NCBI RefSeq assembly: GCF_000143415.4 | Contig: NW_003314310.1 | Span: 932,611-996,610, forward strand | Length of the DNA stretch: 64,000 bases | Reading direction: 5' to 3' | DNA from: Selaginella moellendorffii | Taxonomy: Eukaryota > Streptophyta > Lycopodiopsida > Selaginellales > Selaginellaceae | In this document: piece by piece, positions 45,301-57,253 of the stretch | Layout: the number at the start of each line of letters is the position of its first letter | Numbering within the stretch: position 1 is the first letter of the stretch | Position numbers and translations under genes: made by a program | The notes under the pieces: generated by a model | Databases searched by the model: none | The model's input: the letters and a program-made list of their open reading frames with translations, nothing else | What the model was told of the DNA's origin: nothing

Positions 45301-46385
45301 TAGAACATTCAACATCTCAATGCTAGGACCAGCATGCAAAATGGAGCCAAATAAATTTTAGTACTATTTTAGCATACTAGTGACTTAACACAAAGATATA
45401 GGTACTCTACCAATTAGCATGGTGTGGAACTTAGGCTTAGACCCAAGCTAAATGCAAAACAAAGACAAACATGCAAGCAAGCTAAATTATGCTTTAGGTT
45501 GGTCAACCATGCTCGACCTACCCATTATCCCTATTACACATTTGGAATCCCCTATATCTCCCCCCCCTCCCTCTGAGGAACACATGCTTTGGCTTAGCCA
45601 TCCTTAATACCAAGAGTTAGTCTCTAGGACTAACTTGAAACTTACTTACTAAATATGGAATGGTATTAGATTGCGAATTTAGATATGGGGCCAACACCAT
45701 TGTGTTCAGAACAATCTCTACATTTTGTAAATATGCCAAATTAGCAAATCTAAACATTTTTCATAAATAACCATTGGGATCGAATAGGACCAACACAAGG
45801 GGCATGATAGTGAGGGTGTTTAGCAAACATGGTAAACTATCATTCGGCAATATTGAGGGATTAGTCTTAATAAGCGGGGAGCTAATACAAGACACAACGA
45901 GATGGGAACTCCTTACCAGACTAAATATGTTTAGCTAATAGCATGTTAGAATTTCATCCTTATGCTCATTTGGTCTCAGTACACTAAAAATGCTCAATTA
46001 ACTTCATTAGCATAAGAGGGATTGATAAAGGGTCCAACAATACCAACATTCTACCATCATGGCAGTAAAGAAAGAATATCCAAAAAGACTAATCAACAGA
46101 TAACTTTCGATATCTGAACTACACCAAATTAAATGAGTTAAGGTAACCTCTTTATTTAATGCAACTGTGCTATAAACTCAAACACCTTCCAGCTGTTGCC
46201 GACAAGGAAATAACCAATGAAGTTAGCCACCCTTGCTACTCTGGGTGTCACCCAACTTACAAAAGTGTGATACGCCCCTGTCTATAAGGATATAGAGAGA
46301 GAAGCTAAAGGCCCCAACCCTCATGAACAAAGAAATTAAACCCATTGGTAAGGTTTAAATAAACTACTAGAAGCAGATAATTAGA
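42385..46385. mobile_element. Retroelement family B, decayed copies
   Basis: The segment starting TGATAGTGAGGGTGTTT occurs at about 42459 and 45807 and in reverse at about 63390. 42800-44350 has a second copy in 48360-48539 plus 61879-63050. 45140-46110 is matched in reverse by 63040-64000, where the sequence is much more GC-rich. No intact ORF; short frames such as 44866-45069 have no recognisable content. Confidence 0.6.
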
Positions 46386-48359
46386 GTTTCTTACCCAGTC
46401 ATACCCTTTTTACAATATAAGGAACATCGACAAAGAGACGGATGATATAATTAGTTGACATTAGCTACCCCATAACTAGAGATTTCACCATACATACAAA
46501 ATGCCGAACTCAGTCTACCTATACTGGCCTAAACTCAAATATCAATAAATGGACAATATCAAAGTCTGAGACAATGATATCTAAGAGATTTAATTATCAG
46601 TGAATAAATCTTAGATTAGAACACAAAATATTCTAAGTAACTTATCATCCAATAAACCAGAACTATAGTATAGGAACCACCAAAATCATTATAATTGGAA
46701 AATATAAGATTCACCATTTAACAAAATTTAATAGCCAACGTATCATCAAGAAAACTCAATGATAAAACTTAACTATCAAAGTTTGCAAATAGCATGCTAA
46801 ACAACTTATGTAAGATAACTCAAAGAACACACAAAGTATCAGCGACTAGCAAACAAAATGCTCACGAATGTATCACCCAAAAGAAATAATATCTAATCTA
46901 ACAAAACTAACTATAACAAAAATCAACAGAACAAAATGAATGTGGCAAGACCAACAAATATAACATTCATATTAACTTTCACATTACCCAATTAAAATAA
47001 ATCCCAATCAACCATACTAAGAGACTCAAATTGCTCAAGCAATCGTTAGCTACATCCTACTAATATCTCAAACCCAAGAGACCAATCCAAAACAAACTAC
47101 AAAGAAATGTGATAATACAAAAAACTAAAAGCCATCAAAGAGAATAAGTAACTATCATGAAAAATTATCAATCATCCCATCAATGACCAGATGCATAATC
47201 ATCATTGAAAAACAAATCCACCATCCTGAAAAATGGTAAATCATTCAATATCAACAATAATCAAGAAAAACCTTTAAGAAGAATAATCAATTATCCTAGA
47301 TGATAGTTAATCATCACCAATAATTGCTAAATGTAAATACTATTTCAACATTAAAGCTAATGAGCTAAAATGCCTTTCCCAATAACTCCTAACAAATAGA
47401 ATAATGAGCATGAAAACTCAATGAACTGAAAGCTCAAAGAAGGTTATAGCCAAATCTTGCCTAATAATGATCACAAATCTCAAATCAAGTAACTTCAATG
47501 TTAAAGAAGAAATTATAATACAACCCATAATATCCTTCTTAGTACATCTAGAAGCTAAATTTCATAATGCCAAAACTAATAAAGGGCATTTTTGCATCAA
47601 TCCAAAAACCAAGCATAATAAAGTTATGCTTAACAAGTGATCAAAGGATATCTCATTTCACTCAAGTTTTAATATCGATAATGTTGATAACAAGGCATTG
47701 CTTCAATGCCATGAACACCAAAACAAAGTTAAAAAAAAGCAAGAGTGAATCACCACTCAAAGCTCTTTAGCAACTAAGCTAACCAAAGTAAAAAATATCA
47801 TACTTAGTATTTGTAATCCTTCAACAATACCTCAGCTATAGATAACATTTCATCAAAGAGTGAATTATCACATCTAAGACTCAATGAAATCTAACACCAC
47901 AGACTAAATACAACTAAATAATATCGATAGAGGTAGAGTCAACATGCCAACATGGAAAAACTATGTAAGTTTAAAGACACAATCCTTTACAACACCATTT
48001 AATAAAGCAAATCTATCACTGCTAAATCATTATCGAACAAAGCAAGTGTCAACAATCCTTAATAAAGTTTATATGCAATCACTAGTCACAAATCAATTAT
48101 TAATCACTTTTCAACTTGCCTTTCATAAGACCCAACACTAAACTCATGCCATCAAGTCATATATGACTAAACATGTTGATGAGCTTATTGTTATACGATT
48201 GGATTAAATAGTCATTTAGTCTATCCTTGTCCATGTTCCTATATCTCATACCTGGGGTATTACTTTCATGTTAGATAATATAGCTTTGAGCATGCCTTGA
48301 AGAGGTTAAGTATGCATGATCACATTTAGTCAAAACTAAAGTGAAAATCATGAGATGAA
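46386..48359. other. AT-rich stretch without recognisable genes
   Basis: Very A-rich on the plus strand, stops in all frames, no match seen to the other repeats of the window. It is probably decayed retroelement internal sequence. The frames at 47567-47770 and 47944-48141 are not supported. Confidence 0.4.
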
Positions 48360-48539
48360 CTCATATTGGTACACAACCTCCTCATAAACAAAGCTATAGT
48401 ATGGGTATTAATATCTTAACTTCAAATAACTAAGTTGGATATCATTATCCTCAGCCAAGGTGCAAGGCTACCAAGTCAAAATTAGTGAAAGCTCACTACT
48501 CTTATAGAGTTTAACAAAATTCAAGATGCAACCTGCCAC
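48360..48539 (+). mobile_element. Family B fragment left of copy 3, ending in target duplication CCAC
   Basis: Matches about 42800-43155. CCAC at 48536-48539 and again at 61875-61878 flanks copy 3. The joined flank CCTGCCACCAAGCATAATG parallels the related uninterrupted site CTTACCATCTAGCATAATG at about 43151. Confidence 0.85.
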
Positions 48540-48563
48540 ATGCTCTATTTCGTTAAAGTGGGA
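48540..48563 (-). repeat. Terminal inverted repeat (gene A end), copy 3
   Basis: ATGCTCTATTTCG...AAGTGGGA, 24 bp; the outer second base is T as in copy 1. The inner direct echo (AAAATGGGA) follows at about 48575. Confidence 0.94.
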
Positions 48564-48763
48564 TTTATTCAGTAAAATGGGACTAGGTACAAATTTTCAA
48601 GTATTTGAAAATGACATGAAATTATATGTTTTTTGTCCAGGGGCTAGACATATCTGGGGCATGGTGACTAGCGCGGTGACCTTATGTCCAGACTGAGTCC
48701 ATCTGGTTGTATAATAAATCTCATTGTCAAGGTGAACAAGCCGAATCTGAAGCTAAAGAAGAG

Positions 48764-49193
48764 CGATGGCATGCGCGCATACACTATTTGTTTGTTCATT
48801 GAGCGTGTGGTGAGCTTTCCAAGATGAACATCATTCCTATTAGCCAGACATATAACTTAATGGTGAGAACATTTAGATATTATTCAATGTTATCTTTTTC
48901 TAACGAATCTAATTGTGAAGGTGTAGCAAGAGGCATTGCTAGTCTGGAGAAGTCATTTAACTCATTTGACCCTTAGTGTATTTTCATGAAACTAAATAAC
49001 ATTCATATTATTAAGGAATTTCTCTAGTACCTTTTTTTTACGACATAGAGGCTTGCATTTCTTTCAAAGGTGATTTAGTAAAAGGCCTGAGGGCACATGC
49101 CATTCTATTTCTCAGACCGGTATTAAGATATACTAGTGCAAAGGGAAAAAGGTATTTGGTGATCAAGTAAATGGCATGAGGGCACACGCCATT
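48764..49193 (-). repeat. Palindrome cluster, gene A end of copy 3
   Basis: A full site at 49171-49192 and partial ones near 48765-48787 and 49083-49105. No gene in 48564-49199. Confidence 0.7.
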
Positions 49194-49199
49194 ATAAGC

Positions 49200-49457
49200 C
49201 TAAGCGCTAGTGGACACCTCCTTTTTGGTACTCTCAGCGGTACTATCATCCTTCTCCGGGTCAGTTGTTTTGCTTTGGATTGTTGTCTCTGACGTTACTG
49301 GGGTGTTCTCGATAGTTGTTAATGTTGCCGTTTGTTCAGAAAAATGATCACCTGGAGTATAGTACGGGGAGTTTGGAAGACTTATATATTCTACATCTTC
49401 ACCTATCTCCTTCTCCGTCTCCTTTTCTGCCTCACTTACAGATTTTGTGCTTGCCAT
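49200..49457 (-). CDS. Small acidic conserved protein (85 aa), copy 3
   Basis: Counterpart of 5195-5452 on the minus strand, with ATG at 49455-49457 and stop at 49200. Differences from copy 1 are minimal (NTPVTSE for NAPVTSE). It remains open although both large genes of this copy are broken. Unknown function; a terminal exon of gene A is an alternative reading. Confidence 0.5.
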   Translation of the reverse strand: MASTKSVSEAEKETEKEIGEDVEYISLPNSPYYTPGDHFSEQTATLTTIENTPVTSETTIQSKTTDPEKDDSTAESTKKEVSTSA

Positions 49458-49574
49458 GAGAACGCTCTTCACCCTAAAATATGGAGTTCGTTGTGTTATA
49501 AAAGGAAACCAACACACACGCTGCAAGGGAATGATGGTACATAAAGCACGTAAGCCCACAATATGGGTTTATGT

Positions 49575-50095
49575 GCCATTAATATGGGCCACACGCCATA
49601 TTATTAGATTTATGCACGTGTGATTGGTAAATGCATATGTCACATCATCTTTGTTTTACCTCACACACTATATTAGGCCTAATGAACCATATCACATGTG
49701 CACACATGCTATATATATGGAGAAGTATTATGCAAGGATAGAAATTCAATGCATGATTGTGGAGAGCAATGGCATGAAGCCACATGCTAAATAACATTTT
49801 AGAGAAAGAATTAAAATAAAAACATGCAAACAGTACTAAGTGGACCAAGACTTAGAAGTGCACAATTGAATGAGGTATTTCTAATAAATACTTCACTCAC
49901 CTCATATAGGAATGGCTACCACTCTCAAATGGCGTATCGCCTCATGCCATCACCTCGCAATTTGTTATAACAATCCGATGAATTCATATTCGGCTTGTTC
50001 ACCTTGAACTTTAAGTAAGATTTGCTAGAACAACTAAGAATTTATACTTGTTATTTGTATCATCTCACCTAGGAATGGCGTAAGGCCACATGCCA
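49575..50095 (-). repeat. Gene A 3' region with palindromes, copy 3
   Basis: Sites at about 49768-49790, 49928-49949 and 50074-50095, with degenerate ones near 49580-49602 and 49697-49720. It also holds the duplicated last-exon module. No independent gene. Confidence 0.65.
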
Positions 50096-52839
50096 TCACA
50101 CCTCCTCTGATTCAGATTCGGATTGTTCACCTTGAAATAAAATACATTAGAAACTTAGTAAAGGAATATTAATGAATCTCACCTTGAACCCGGGTTATGA
50201 ATGCTCTTGCTGCATCTCTTGCATGGTCTGGCAAGGTGATGGTGGCACTCTGCTTCCGCATCCAACCATGCACAACATTATCCACTGATATGCTCATGCT
50301 GGGATCCCTTGGATTCAGCACCCATCTCTTTTCTAGGCAATCGTTCGTATATCCGGAACTTGGCTTGAACCACTCCACAGTTACATTGAAGGAGTTAGTT
50401 TCCGCGTCCTCCTCTGCATCAGTGATGCAGCGCCCCACCCATATCATTTGTTTTTTATTACTGGGTCTGACAAGCACGACCATTCCTTTGCAGACCTGTA
50501 CTGGATTGAATGCTGAATCCGGCTTCTTGTTCCTCGGCCCACAATAGTGATCCTCAACATCGTTATCTGTCACTGCATTTCCAGAGGACATTGTTCCGCT
50601 ACTATCTGGTGCTCTGGGTTCTGGCCAAAAGGACTCTTCCAATTCTTCATATACAACCGGCCCATTTTGGATAGCAGATATAATCTTCTCCCAGTATTCG
50701 AGCAAAGGCTTGCACCTCTGAAAATAGGATTCTCCACCAAACACCAACCCCCTCTTCCAGAAGGCAATATGCTGTCTAATCCCGGCCACTATACTTTCCT
50801 GGTCTTTGAGTCCATCCGGGTGCATCGGCCGTGGGGAACCCTGAGGAATCATAGGTTCCCCAGTTATGGGATCTCTCTTGAAGAGTTCAATGCCGTCCAC
50901 TGGCAGCCACACTGTGTCCCATTCTCTCATCTTGTACCTCATCACTGGAGCACCGTCACACATGCTGAAATGAAACTGAAGAGGCTTGGAGTGGCCAATC
51001 AGCGTTTCGGATCCGTCCCTGATGTAGCCTCTTACAAACCCCTTAAAGTCTGGAACCTTTGTCAGAAGTGCAGCTTCAACAGTGCCTTTGATGCAATTTT
51101 GGAATTCATCGTAGAGTTGTGGGAGGGTGAGGACATTGGATCGCCGGAGGGACTCTGCCAGGTGACTGAACATGGCATCGACGTCTTCATGAGTGTGCCC
51201 AACCATGAGAAAGCCAAGTGTAACCGTTTCAAATATGCCTTTGGCAACAAACATCGCCAAGTACGCGAAGACGTACATGTTTTTGTTCTCACTGCCAGCA
51301 TTGTCTGTTTGGAGCAGAAGATGGGGTGGAAGGCCACATCGGCCGCAAGAACTTCCTTGAGATTCTGCTTCGTTTGGATGAGGCTGTGCATTCACCGGGC
51401 GACCAGCCTCGTCGGAATGGCATGAGGCCTCACGTGATAACCCTACAATCTGACGGCCAACATATTCACTGGGATGGCATAGGGCCCCACGCGATACTGC
51501 AAGCCTTTGCTCCTCCTCCAGCTGAACCCTGTATGGGGTTCGATCGACAAGGGCCTTATGCAAGGGTTGGCCGTTCAGCTCAGTCTGCGCACTTTGTAGA
51601 GACCTTAAGTGTTTTGCTAGGGACGCAATCATCATGTTTGCACCCCCGCCACCCCATAGAGGTACAAAGAAGTTCCCATAGTTCTGGGCACCATGCCCAT
51701 GAGCGATTATGCCAAACAGAGACACAGGCAGCTGCATGGATGAAGAGATTGCCTTGGGGGCAGGATTGAGTCGAGGTAAGCACGTCTTTTTCTAGTCCAT
51801 TTTGTCGTGGATGATGCAGAGGTAAGAGTCAGGTCTCTCCATGGAGAGAATCCTGTTATGATAATATGCAGTCCTGCAGCTTCTCTGCTCGATGTTGTGG
51901 TCGAGCCGCCTTCTAACCAACGTCTCTCGCTCTTGAGCGCTGCAAGAATTCTTCGACAAAGCCATTTTGATAGCAGTGCACTCGTCACACTTTGAAAAGC
52001 TGGAGTACTTTCCTATACTCACATCCCTGAACCTGTTGCTCCACAATCTACTAAATCTAGATTGGCTCAGCTTCCTGTAGCCATTACTCTGGAGTTCCCG
52101 ATTCACATCTTCCAATATGGCCCCCTTGGTATACATGGAAGGGAGAACTCGTTGGGTGTCTCGTGTTCCATCTTCCAAGAGGCGGGTTTTATGTGGTTGC
52201 TGCTCGCTACATGTCTCGACAAACCTCTTGAAGATTGCCTCTCCATATACAACATGACCCCTGGTTTTGTGCGTACCGTCGTTCCCATGGACTGCCTGTT
52301 GAACCCTTTGTTCCTCGAACTCAGTTTTGATTCTGTAGAATGTGGTTCGAGGGACTCCATAAATGATTCTCCATGCCTTCATGCAGACCAAACCCCTCTG
52401 GAAGACCATGCCCCCCACCTAATGTTCTGAAGCATCAACAGATGACTGTAATGCCTCATACACAAAATTGCGAGCTGCCTTCCAGGACAATGTCTTGTAT
52501 CTTGCTCTCTCCTCTTCAATAGCATCCCAATCAGCATGTTGACAGCACCTCCTCTTGCAACAAGCAACTGTCGAGACCATTCGAACCTCCATCGCCATTT
52601 TCTGCCTTTTCGGTTCGTTGCTCAGATCCCTTTGGCTGCGCTTTAGGAAGGCGTAATTTCTTTTCCCATGAAGAGATGTTCTGTCATCAGTTGTAGTGGT
52701 GTTTGATTGTGAATCCTTCACACTCTCAAACACTAAGTGCCTCAATTTCCACCGCACAATGCTTCCAATAGTCAGACTGTTTTGCAACTCTCTTCCCACC
52801 ATTCAAAATGTAAACCTTTTCCCCAACCCTGAAGGCCAT
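50096..52839 (-). pseudogene. Gene A (DDE transposase), disrupted, copy 3
   Basis: ATG at 52837-52839, last exon 50130-50096 after the 52-nt intron (50131-50182). A 398-bp deletion between AAAA tracts joins codon ~20 (GGGAAGAGAGTTGCAAAA) to the middle of the N-terminal region and shifts frame. CAG to TAG at 52419-52421 adds a stop, and the family-wide TAG is at 51792-51794. The part 51737-50183 is open and keeps TDNAGSENKN and GHTHEDVDAMF (Ile to Val). It cannot produce a complete transposase. The deletion has the look of microhomology-mediated repair. Confidence 0.92.
51415..51497 (-). repeat. Two exonic palindromes of gene A, copy 3
   Basis: Counterparts of 3157-3235, at about 51417-51438 and 51474-51495. 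Confidence 0.8.
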
Positions 52840-52840
52840 T

Positions 52841-53150
52841 CTGAAAGTGCAGAAAAGAAGTTAAGACCATACAAAAAATGATTGGAGAATGGCCTAAATC
52901 ATAACATACCAAACAACCTCAATAGCATGAGGCCACATGCCATTATTCAAACATGCTATTGACACCCACGTGAAATTTCGCATTCACAAAATTGGCATGA
53001 GGCCTCATGCCATCTTGATATACACACAGCTGCAGGCAAGTAAAAACATACATGACAATACGCTAGCCATGAAATTGCAAGGGCCCAAGATGGCATGTGG
53101 CCTCATGCCATTTTTAAATGTGGTCCTAAGCCATTCCATGGTGAACATAC
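52841..53150 (-). other. Gene A leader intron with three palindromes, copy 3
   Basis: 310 nt, with sites at about 52922-52943, 52991-53012 and 53090-53111. Confidence 0.6.
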
Positions 53151-53169
53151 CAGGAAGCACAAGTGCCGA

Positions 53170-53410
53170 ATATCAAGAGGAAGCGGTAGCCACACCAAAG
53201 ACAGTGCCGCTCGCAACACCGCAACTACTCGTAGCGCCGCTCGCAACACCGCAACTGCTCGTAGCGCCGCTCGCACAAACTGCCACTCGCATAAACTGCC
53301 GCTCGCAATGGCGCTCGCAATGCCGCAACCGCTCGTAGACGCATAAACCACAGCCCACAACGCCGCTTACACAAGCAGCGCTCACTGCGCTCAGCGGAAC
53401 CAAGAACACG
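53170..53410 (-). repeat. GCGAGCG minisatellite, copy 3
   Basis: Reverse of 845-1070, with two 33-bp units as in copy 1. Confidence 0.75.
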
Positions 53411-55380
53411 GCGCACAAAAATGATAGACCTAGGAATGAGTTCGAGAATTCAAAAATAACACACGCTTGAACGTCACATCAAATCCTCTGACAAACCAGA
53501 TCTTATGATTCCTCTGACAAATTTCAAACTGAGTAGCTTCTAGACTTTGCTGTCGGAGGTTGAACTTTGTCACATCATGTCCTTGCCTCGATCCAGCTGT
53601 GCCATGTCAGTGATTCGAACTTTGCCATGCCATGTCAGCGATCCACGCCAAGATTATTCGCCGTGTAAAGGAATAATTATGCTGTGTGTGTACGTCCATT
53701 TATGGCAATATAAGGCCACACGCCATTCAAAGAATAATGCTAGTCGAGCATTTTTTGGTGCATTTTTGGGTTCAAAATTGCATGAGCCCACACGCTATAA
53801 AGTTTACCTGTACCAAAAATAGAAACAGCTTTATTTACTTGGGAATTTAAGTGGTTGAGGCATTTTTAAACTTACAAACACATGCCCTACTTACATTCCT
53901 TTGGTTGCCTAAAATTCAAAAATATTATAAACCTTTCTTTTTGCATTTTCAATGTTTTCAATTATGGTTTTTGATTTTCGTAGGACCAGCCTAGTAATCT
54001 ATTTGCATCCCGTCATGTTTATAGCTAGCTTTCGTTTGTCCCCTTCGCTAGCCTGAGATACATCTGCTCGGCATCTGCCTCTTACAGCATTTGCCCAGAA
54101 AGGGCATCTTTCTTCACGCAGCATTTGCCACATGTTTAGGGTTTAGGGTTTAGGGTTTAGGGTTTAGCAATTCAGTAGCTTGATAAACATGCAAATACAG
54201 AACTTGATGCAAAATCCTTTGATATGTCACAATGCCCCTAGGACCATAAACACATTTCAATAGAGAGGGTCCTTTCATTTCATAACTCCTTACGTAGATC
54301 TTGGTGAAACCAGAGTTAGTGAAGTTAGTTTCTTGTGATCCCGCATCTGATTGTGATGTCCCTTTGCAGTTTCGATGGAAAGGTCAATGCACACCAAACT
54401 GTAAAATCTTGGAGCAAAATAACGGTCGGATCTATGGCAAATGCCCCTGAAACATTGTAAGGCTCGTGTGGTCTCATGTGGTGTCCGATTGAGATGCTTC
54501 TTTGCAGGGTCATCAAGAAAGACATTGTATACCATTCTGTAAAATCTAGTTGCGATCTAACGGTTGGATCTCCAGAAAACTCAAAAAAATCTCGCGCGTG
54601 TCAGAATATCCTAGAAATATACTCCTATGTGCCCCTGAAAATGGCATGCGGCCCCACGCCATTCAAGAGATAATGCCAGATGACGCCGAGAATTTTTTGG
54701 TGCATTTTTTGGGTTCAAAATTGCATGAGCCCACACGCTATAAAGTTTATCTTTGCCAAATAGAGAAAAGTTTATCTGTGTCATGTGAGGTAGTTACAAT
54801 CCTTTGTGCTCGGCATCTGCCTCTTGCAGCATTTGCACTGAAAGGGAATTTTTCTCCATTCAGCATTTGGCCCTGAAAATGGCATGCGCCCACACGCCAT
54901 TGAAGGAATAACGCCACAGGACGCCTGGATTTTTGGGTTTAAAATGTTTAGGGTTTTTTGGGTTTTTTCAAAATATTTTGGGTCCAACGTTTTTTGGGTT
55001 TCTTTGGTTCAAAATTGCATGAGCCCACACGCTATAATATTGATTTGAGAGAAAAATAGAAACAGATAGAATTTCTTTATTTAGCTGAACATCTGCCATT
55101 TTTGGAAATACAAGATGCTTTGGAATATCCAATCATGCATGGTATAAATATAGCGAGGGTATTAAATGATATCCCAATCATGATCTTTCTTTTGGATTTC
55201 GCGTGCATGCATTTTTAGGAATGATGACGTTGCGGATTTCTTTTGGATTTTGCGTGCTTGCATGCGCGCGGCAATCCAGAAATTAATGGTGGCGCCCAAG
55301 TCCGAGGAATGATGACGTGGCGGGATTACCAACCGTTGTGACATTTCGCGCGTGTGAGGTTAGGTTTTGCATTTTGCTTT
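53411..55380. promoter_or_regulatory. Central bidirectional control region, copy 3
   Basis: Lies between the divergent leaders of genes A and B. It contains the four-unit telomere repeat (54135-54167), three GCATGAGCCCACACGCTATA modules (about 53783, 54724, 55017), and palindromes at 54641-54662 and 54878-54899, with degenerate ones near 53705 and 54463. Short open frames recur between copies but have no recognisable products. No TATA box could be assigned. Confidence 0.5.
54135..54167 (-). repeat. Short interstitial telomere repeat (four units), copy 3
   Basis: TTTAGGG repeated four times, the reverse of 65-97. Confidence 0.9.
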
Positions 55381-55610
55381 GTACTCGCGCTCGCACACTC
55401 GCGCTCGCGCTCACATCACACTCTCGCTCGCGCTCGCATCACACTCGCGCTCCCGCTCGCGCTCGCATCACACTCGCGCTCCCACTCGCATCGCGCTCCC
55501 ACTCGCGATCACGCTCACTTCTCTACAGGTTTCTCGTGTGCATCGGCGTCCACTCGCGCTTGCATCACACTCGCGCTCGCATCGCGCTCGTGTGCATCGG
55601 CGTCCACTTC
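55380..55610 (+). repeat. CGCTCGC minisatellite in gene B leader, copy 3
   Basis: Longer version of the copy 2 array, units CTCGCGCTC and GCATCACACTCGCG. The open frames over it are low-complexity. Confidence 0.75.
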
Positions 55611-55819
55611 AAGACACACCCAGTTTGTAACTTCGCCGCCAACTCCGCCGCCCACTCCGCCACCCACACGCAGCCCACTTGGCGTCCCGGGAGATTTCAG
55701 CGCCACTCTCCAACTGTAAGTGGCAGAGTAGCCTTGCTGCTACGATCCGCTGCACACACAGTGCACATTCGCCAGCGAGTCCGGCCTCGATTGTCACGGC
55801 CTCCATTCGGCTTCAAATG

Positions 55820-56058
55820 GTAAGTCTTTTAGACGAAGTAGAAAATGGCATGAGGCCACATGCCATTCAGTAGCAACATTGGCATGCACCGATTGGGCTC
55901 TCGAGTGCAGTCCGGTTACAGATGGCGTGTAGCCTCACGCCATCTTAGGATGCAGCCTCAAGACATCTGATGCAGTGGTGAATGGCGTGTGGCCTCACGT
56001 TATTTCCAGCTGCTAGCTTTTCATCTGTCAGCTCTAATTGTTGTGCATTTCTGAACAG
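55820..56058 (+). other. Gene B leader intron with three palindromes, copy 3
   Basis: 239 nt as in copy 2; sites at about 55845-55866, 55922-55943 and 55982-56003. Confidence 0.75.
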
Positions 56059-57253
56059 GCGAGGAATTGCGTTCTTCTTCCAGCCACTGTCAATGTGGAT
56101 GCAGAGAAGGGGGAGGAGCTCACCAGTTGGACTTTCGGGATGGAAGGCGAGGATCTGATGCTGTACAACACAGATGGTGGGAGAAAAGAATGCATGGGGA
56201 TCCTCATCCAAGTGATAGACACTCCATGCAGTTCCATGCAAGAATATGGACTGGCACTTGTGGTAGAGACAGCGTCCGCCTTCAAGATCCACCTTGCACA
56301 TCCTAGCGGCTTCCCGGAGGGGGGCAGCGGCTATGAGGAATTCCTAGAGGGAGCTAGGGAGAGGTTGTCCAGGAGGCCCACAATTTCAAAGACGCTGCGG
56401 GTCTATGAAGATCACATGGAATCCACGGACCTCACCTACGGCGATGTTCAAAAACTATATTCCAACATTGAGCCGTTGAGAGTGCCTCCAGTTAGCGAAG
56501 CGAAGGGGAAGGGGGTCGATCTGGAAACTACCCCGAAGCAGAAAAGGGTGGTCAAGCTCAAGCCGACATCCGACTCTGCTGCTCCAAAAAAGAAGCTACT
56601 CGGTGATGCCATTGCCTCGGGTTCGAACACTACACCCACCAAAAAGAAGAGCCGCAAAGAGCAGAAAGAGCAAGAAGAGGCAGCAAAAATCGTCGCAGAT
56701 AATAGTACTTGTTACTATTCCAACAAAGTATATACAATCGACGTGAGCCGTATCGAGATCCAAAGCAAATACAACCACAGGCTAGTATCTGATGAGTGGG
56801 TGGAGAAACTGAAGCAGAAGATGCTGGCAAGTCCAGTAACACCCGACATCGCAGACGTGATCCCCTACTACCGAACAATGAAGGGCGAGACGAGGTTTCC
56901 AGACTTGATCAATAGGAAGGTGTTGGACGATCAGAACATCCGGTTCTATGCCGTTTCCGGGTAGCATTCTAGCTTGGCGATGCAACAGATAGTTGTGGAT
57001 ATTATGGTGGGCGAGGAGGTGAAGAAAGTCTTCAAGACAAGAGTTGTCCGCCTGATAAAAGGCAACTCGCCCCTCCGATCTATCATATACATCTCCCACG
57101 CGCAGAATGTCAAGCAAGAAACGTGCTACAAATCGGGTCTGCACGAGACATTGGCACGAACACGGAAGCTCTGGGTTCAACTGAAGAAGCCACAAAAACC
57201 AGGACAAGGACGTGCACTAGCAACTAGCGCCTGGCAGGTAAGCCTCGTTGCAT

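Noticed and set aside
41841-48141. Several 60-90-codon ORFs in AT-rich DNA
   Set aside because: No recognisable composition, motif or conservation; the only supported coding remnant is the integrase fragment at 42056-42384.
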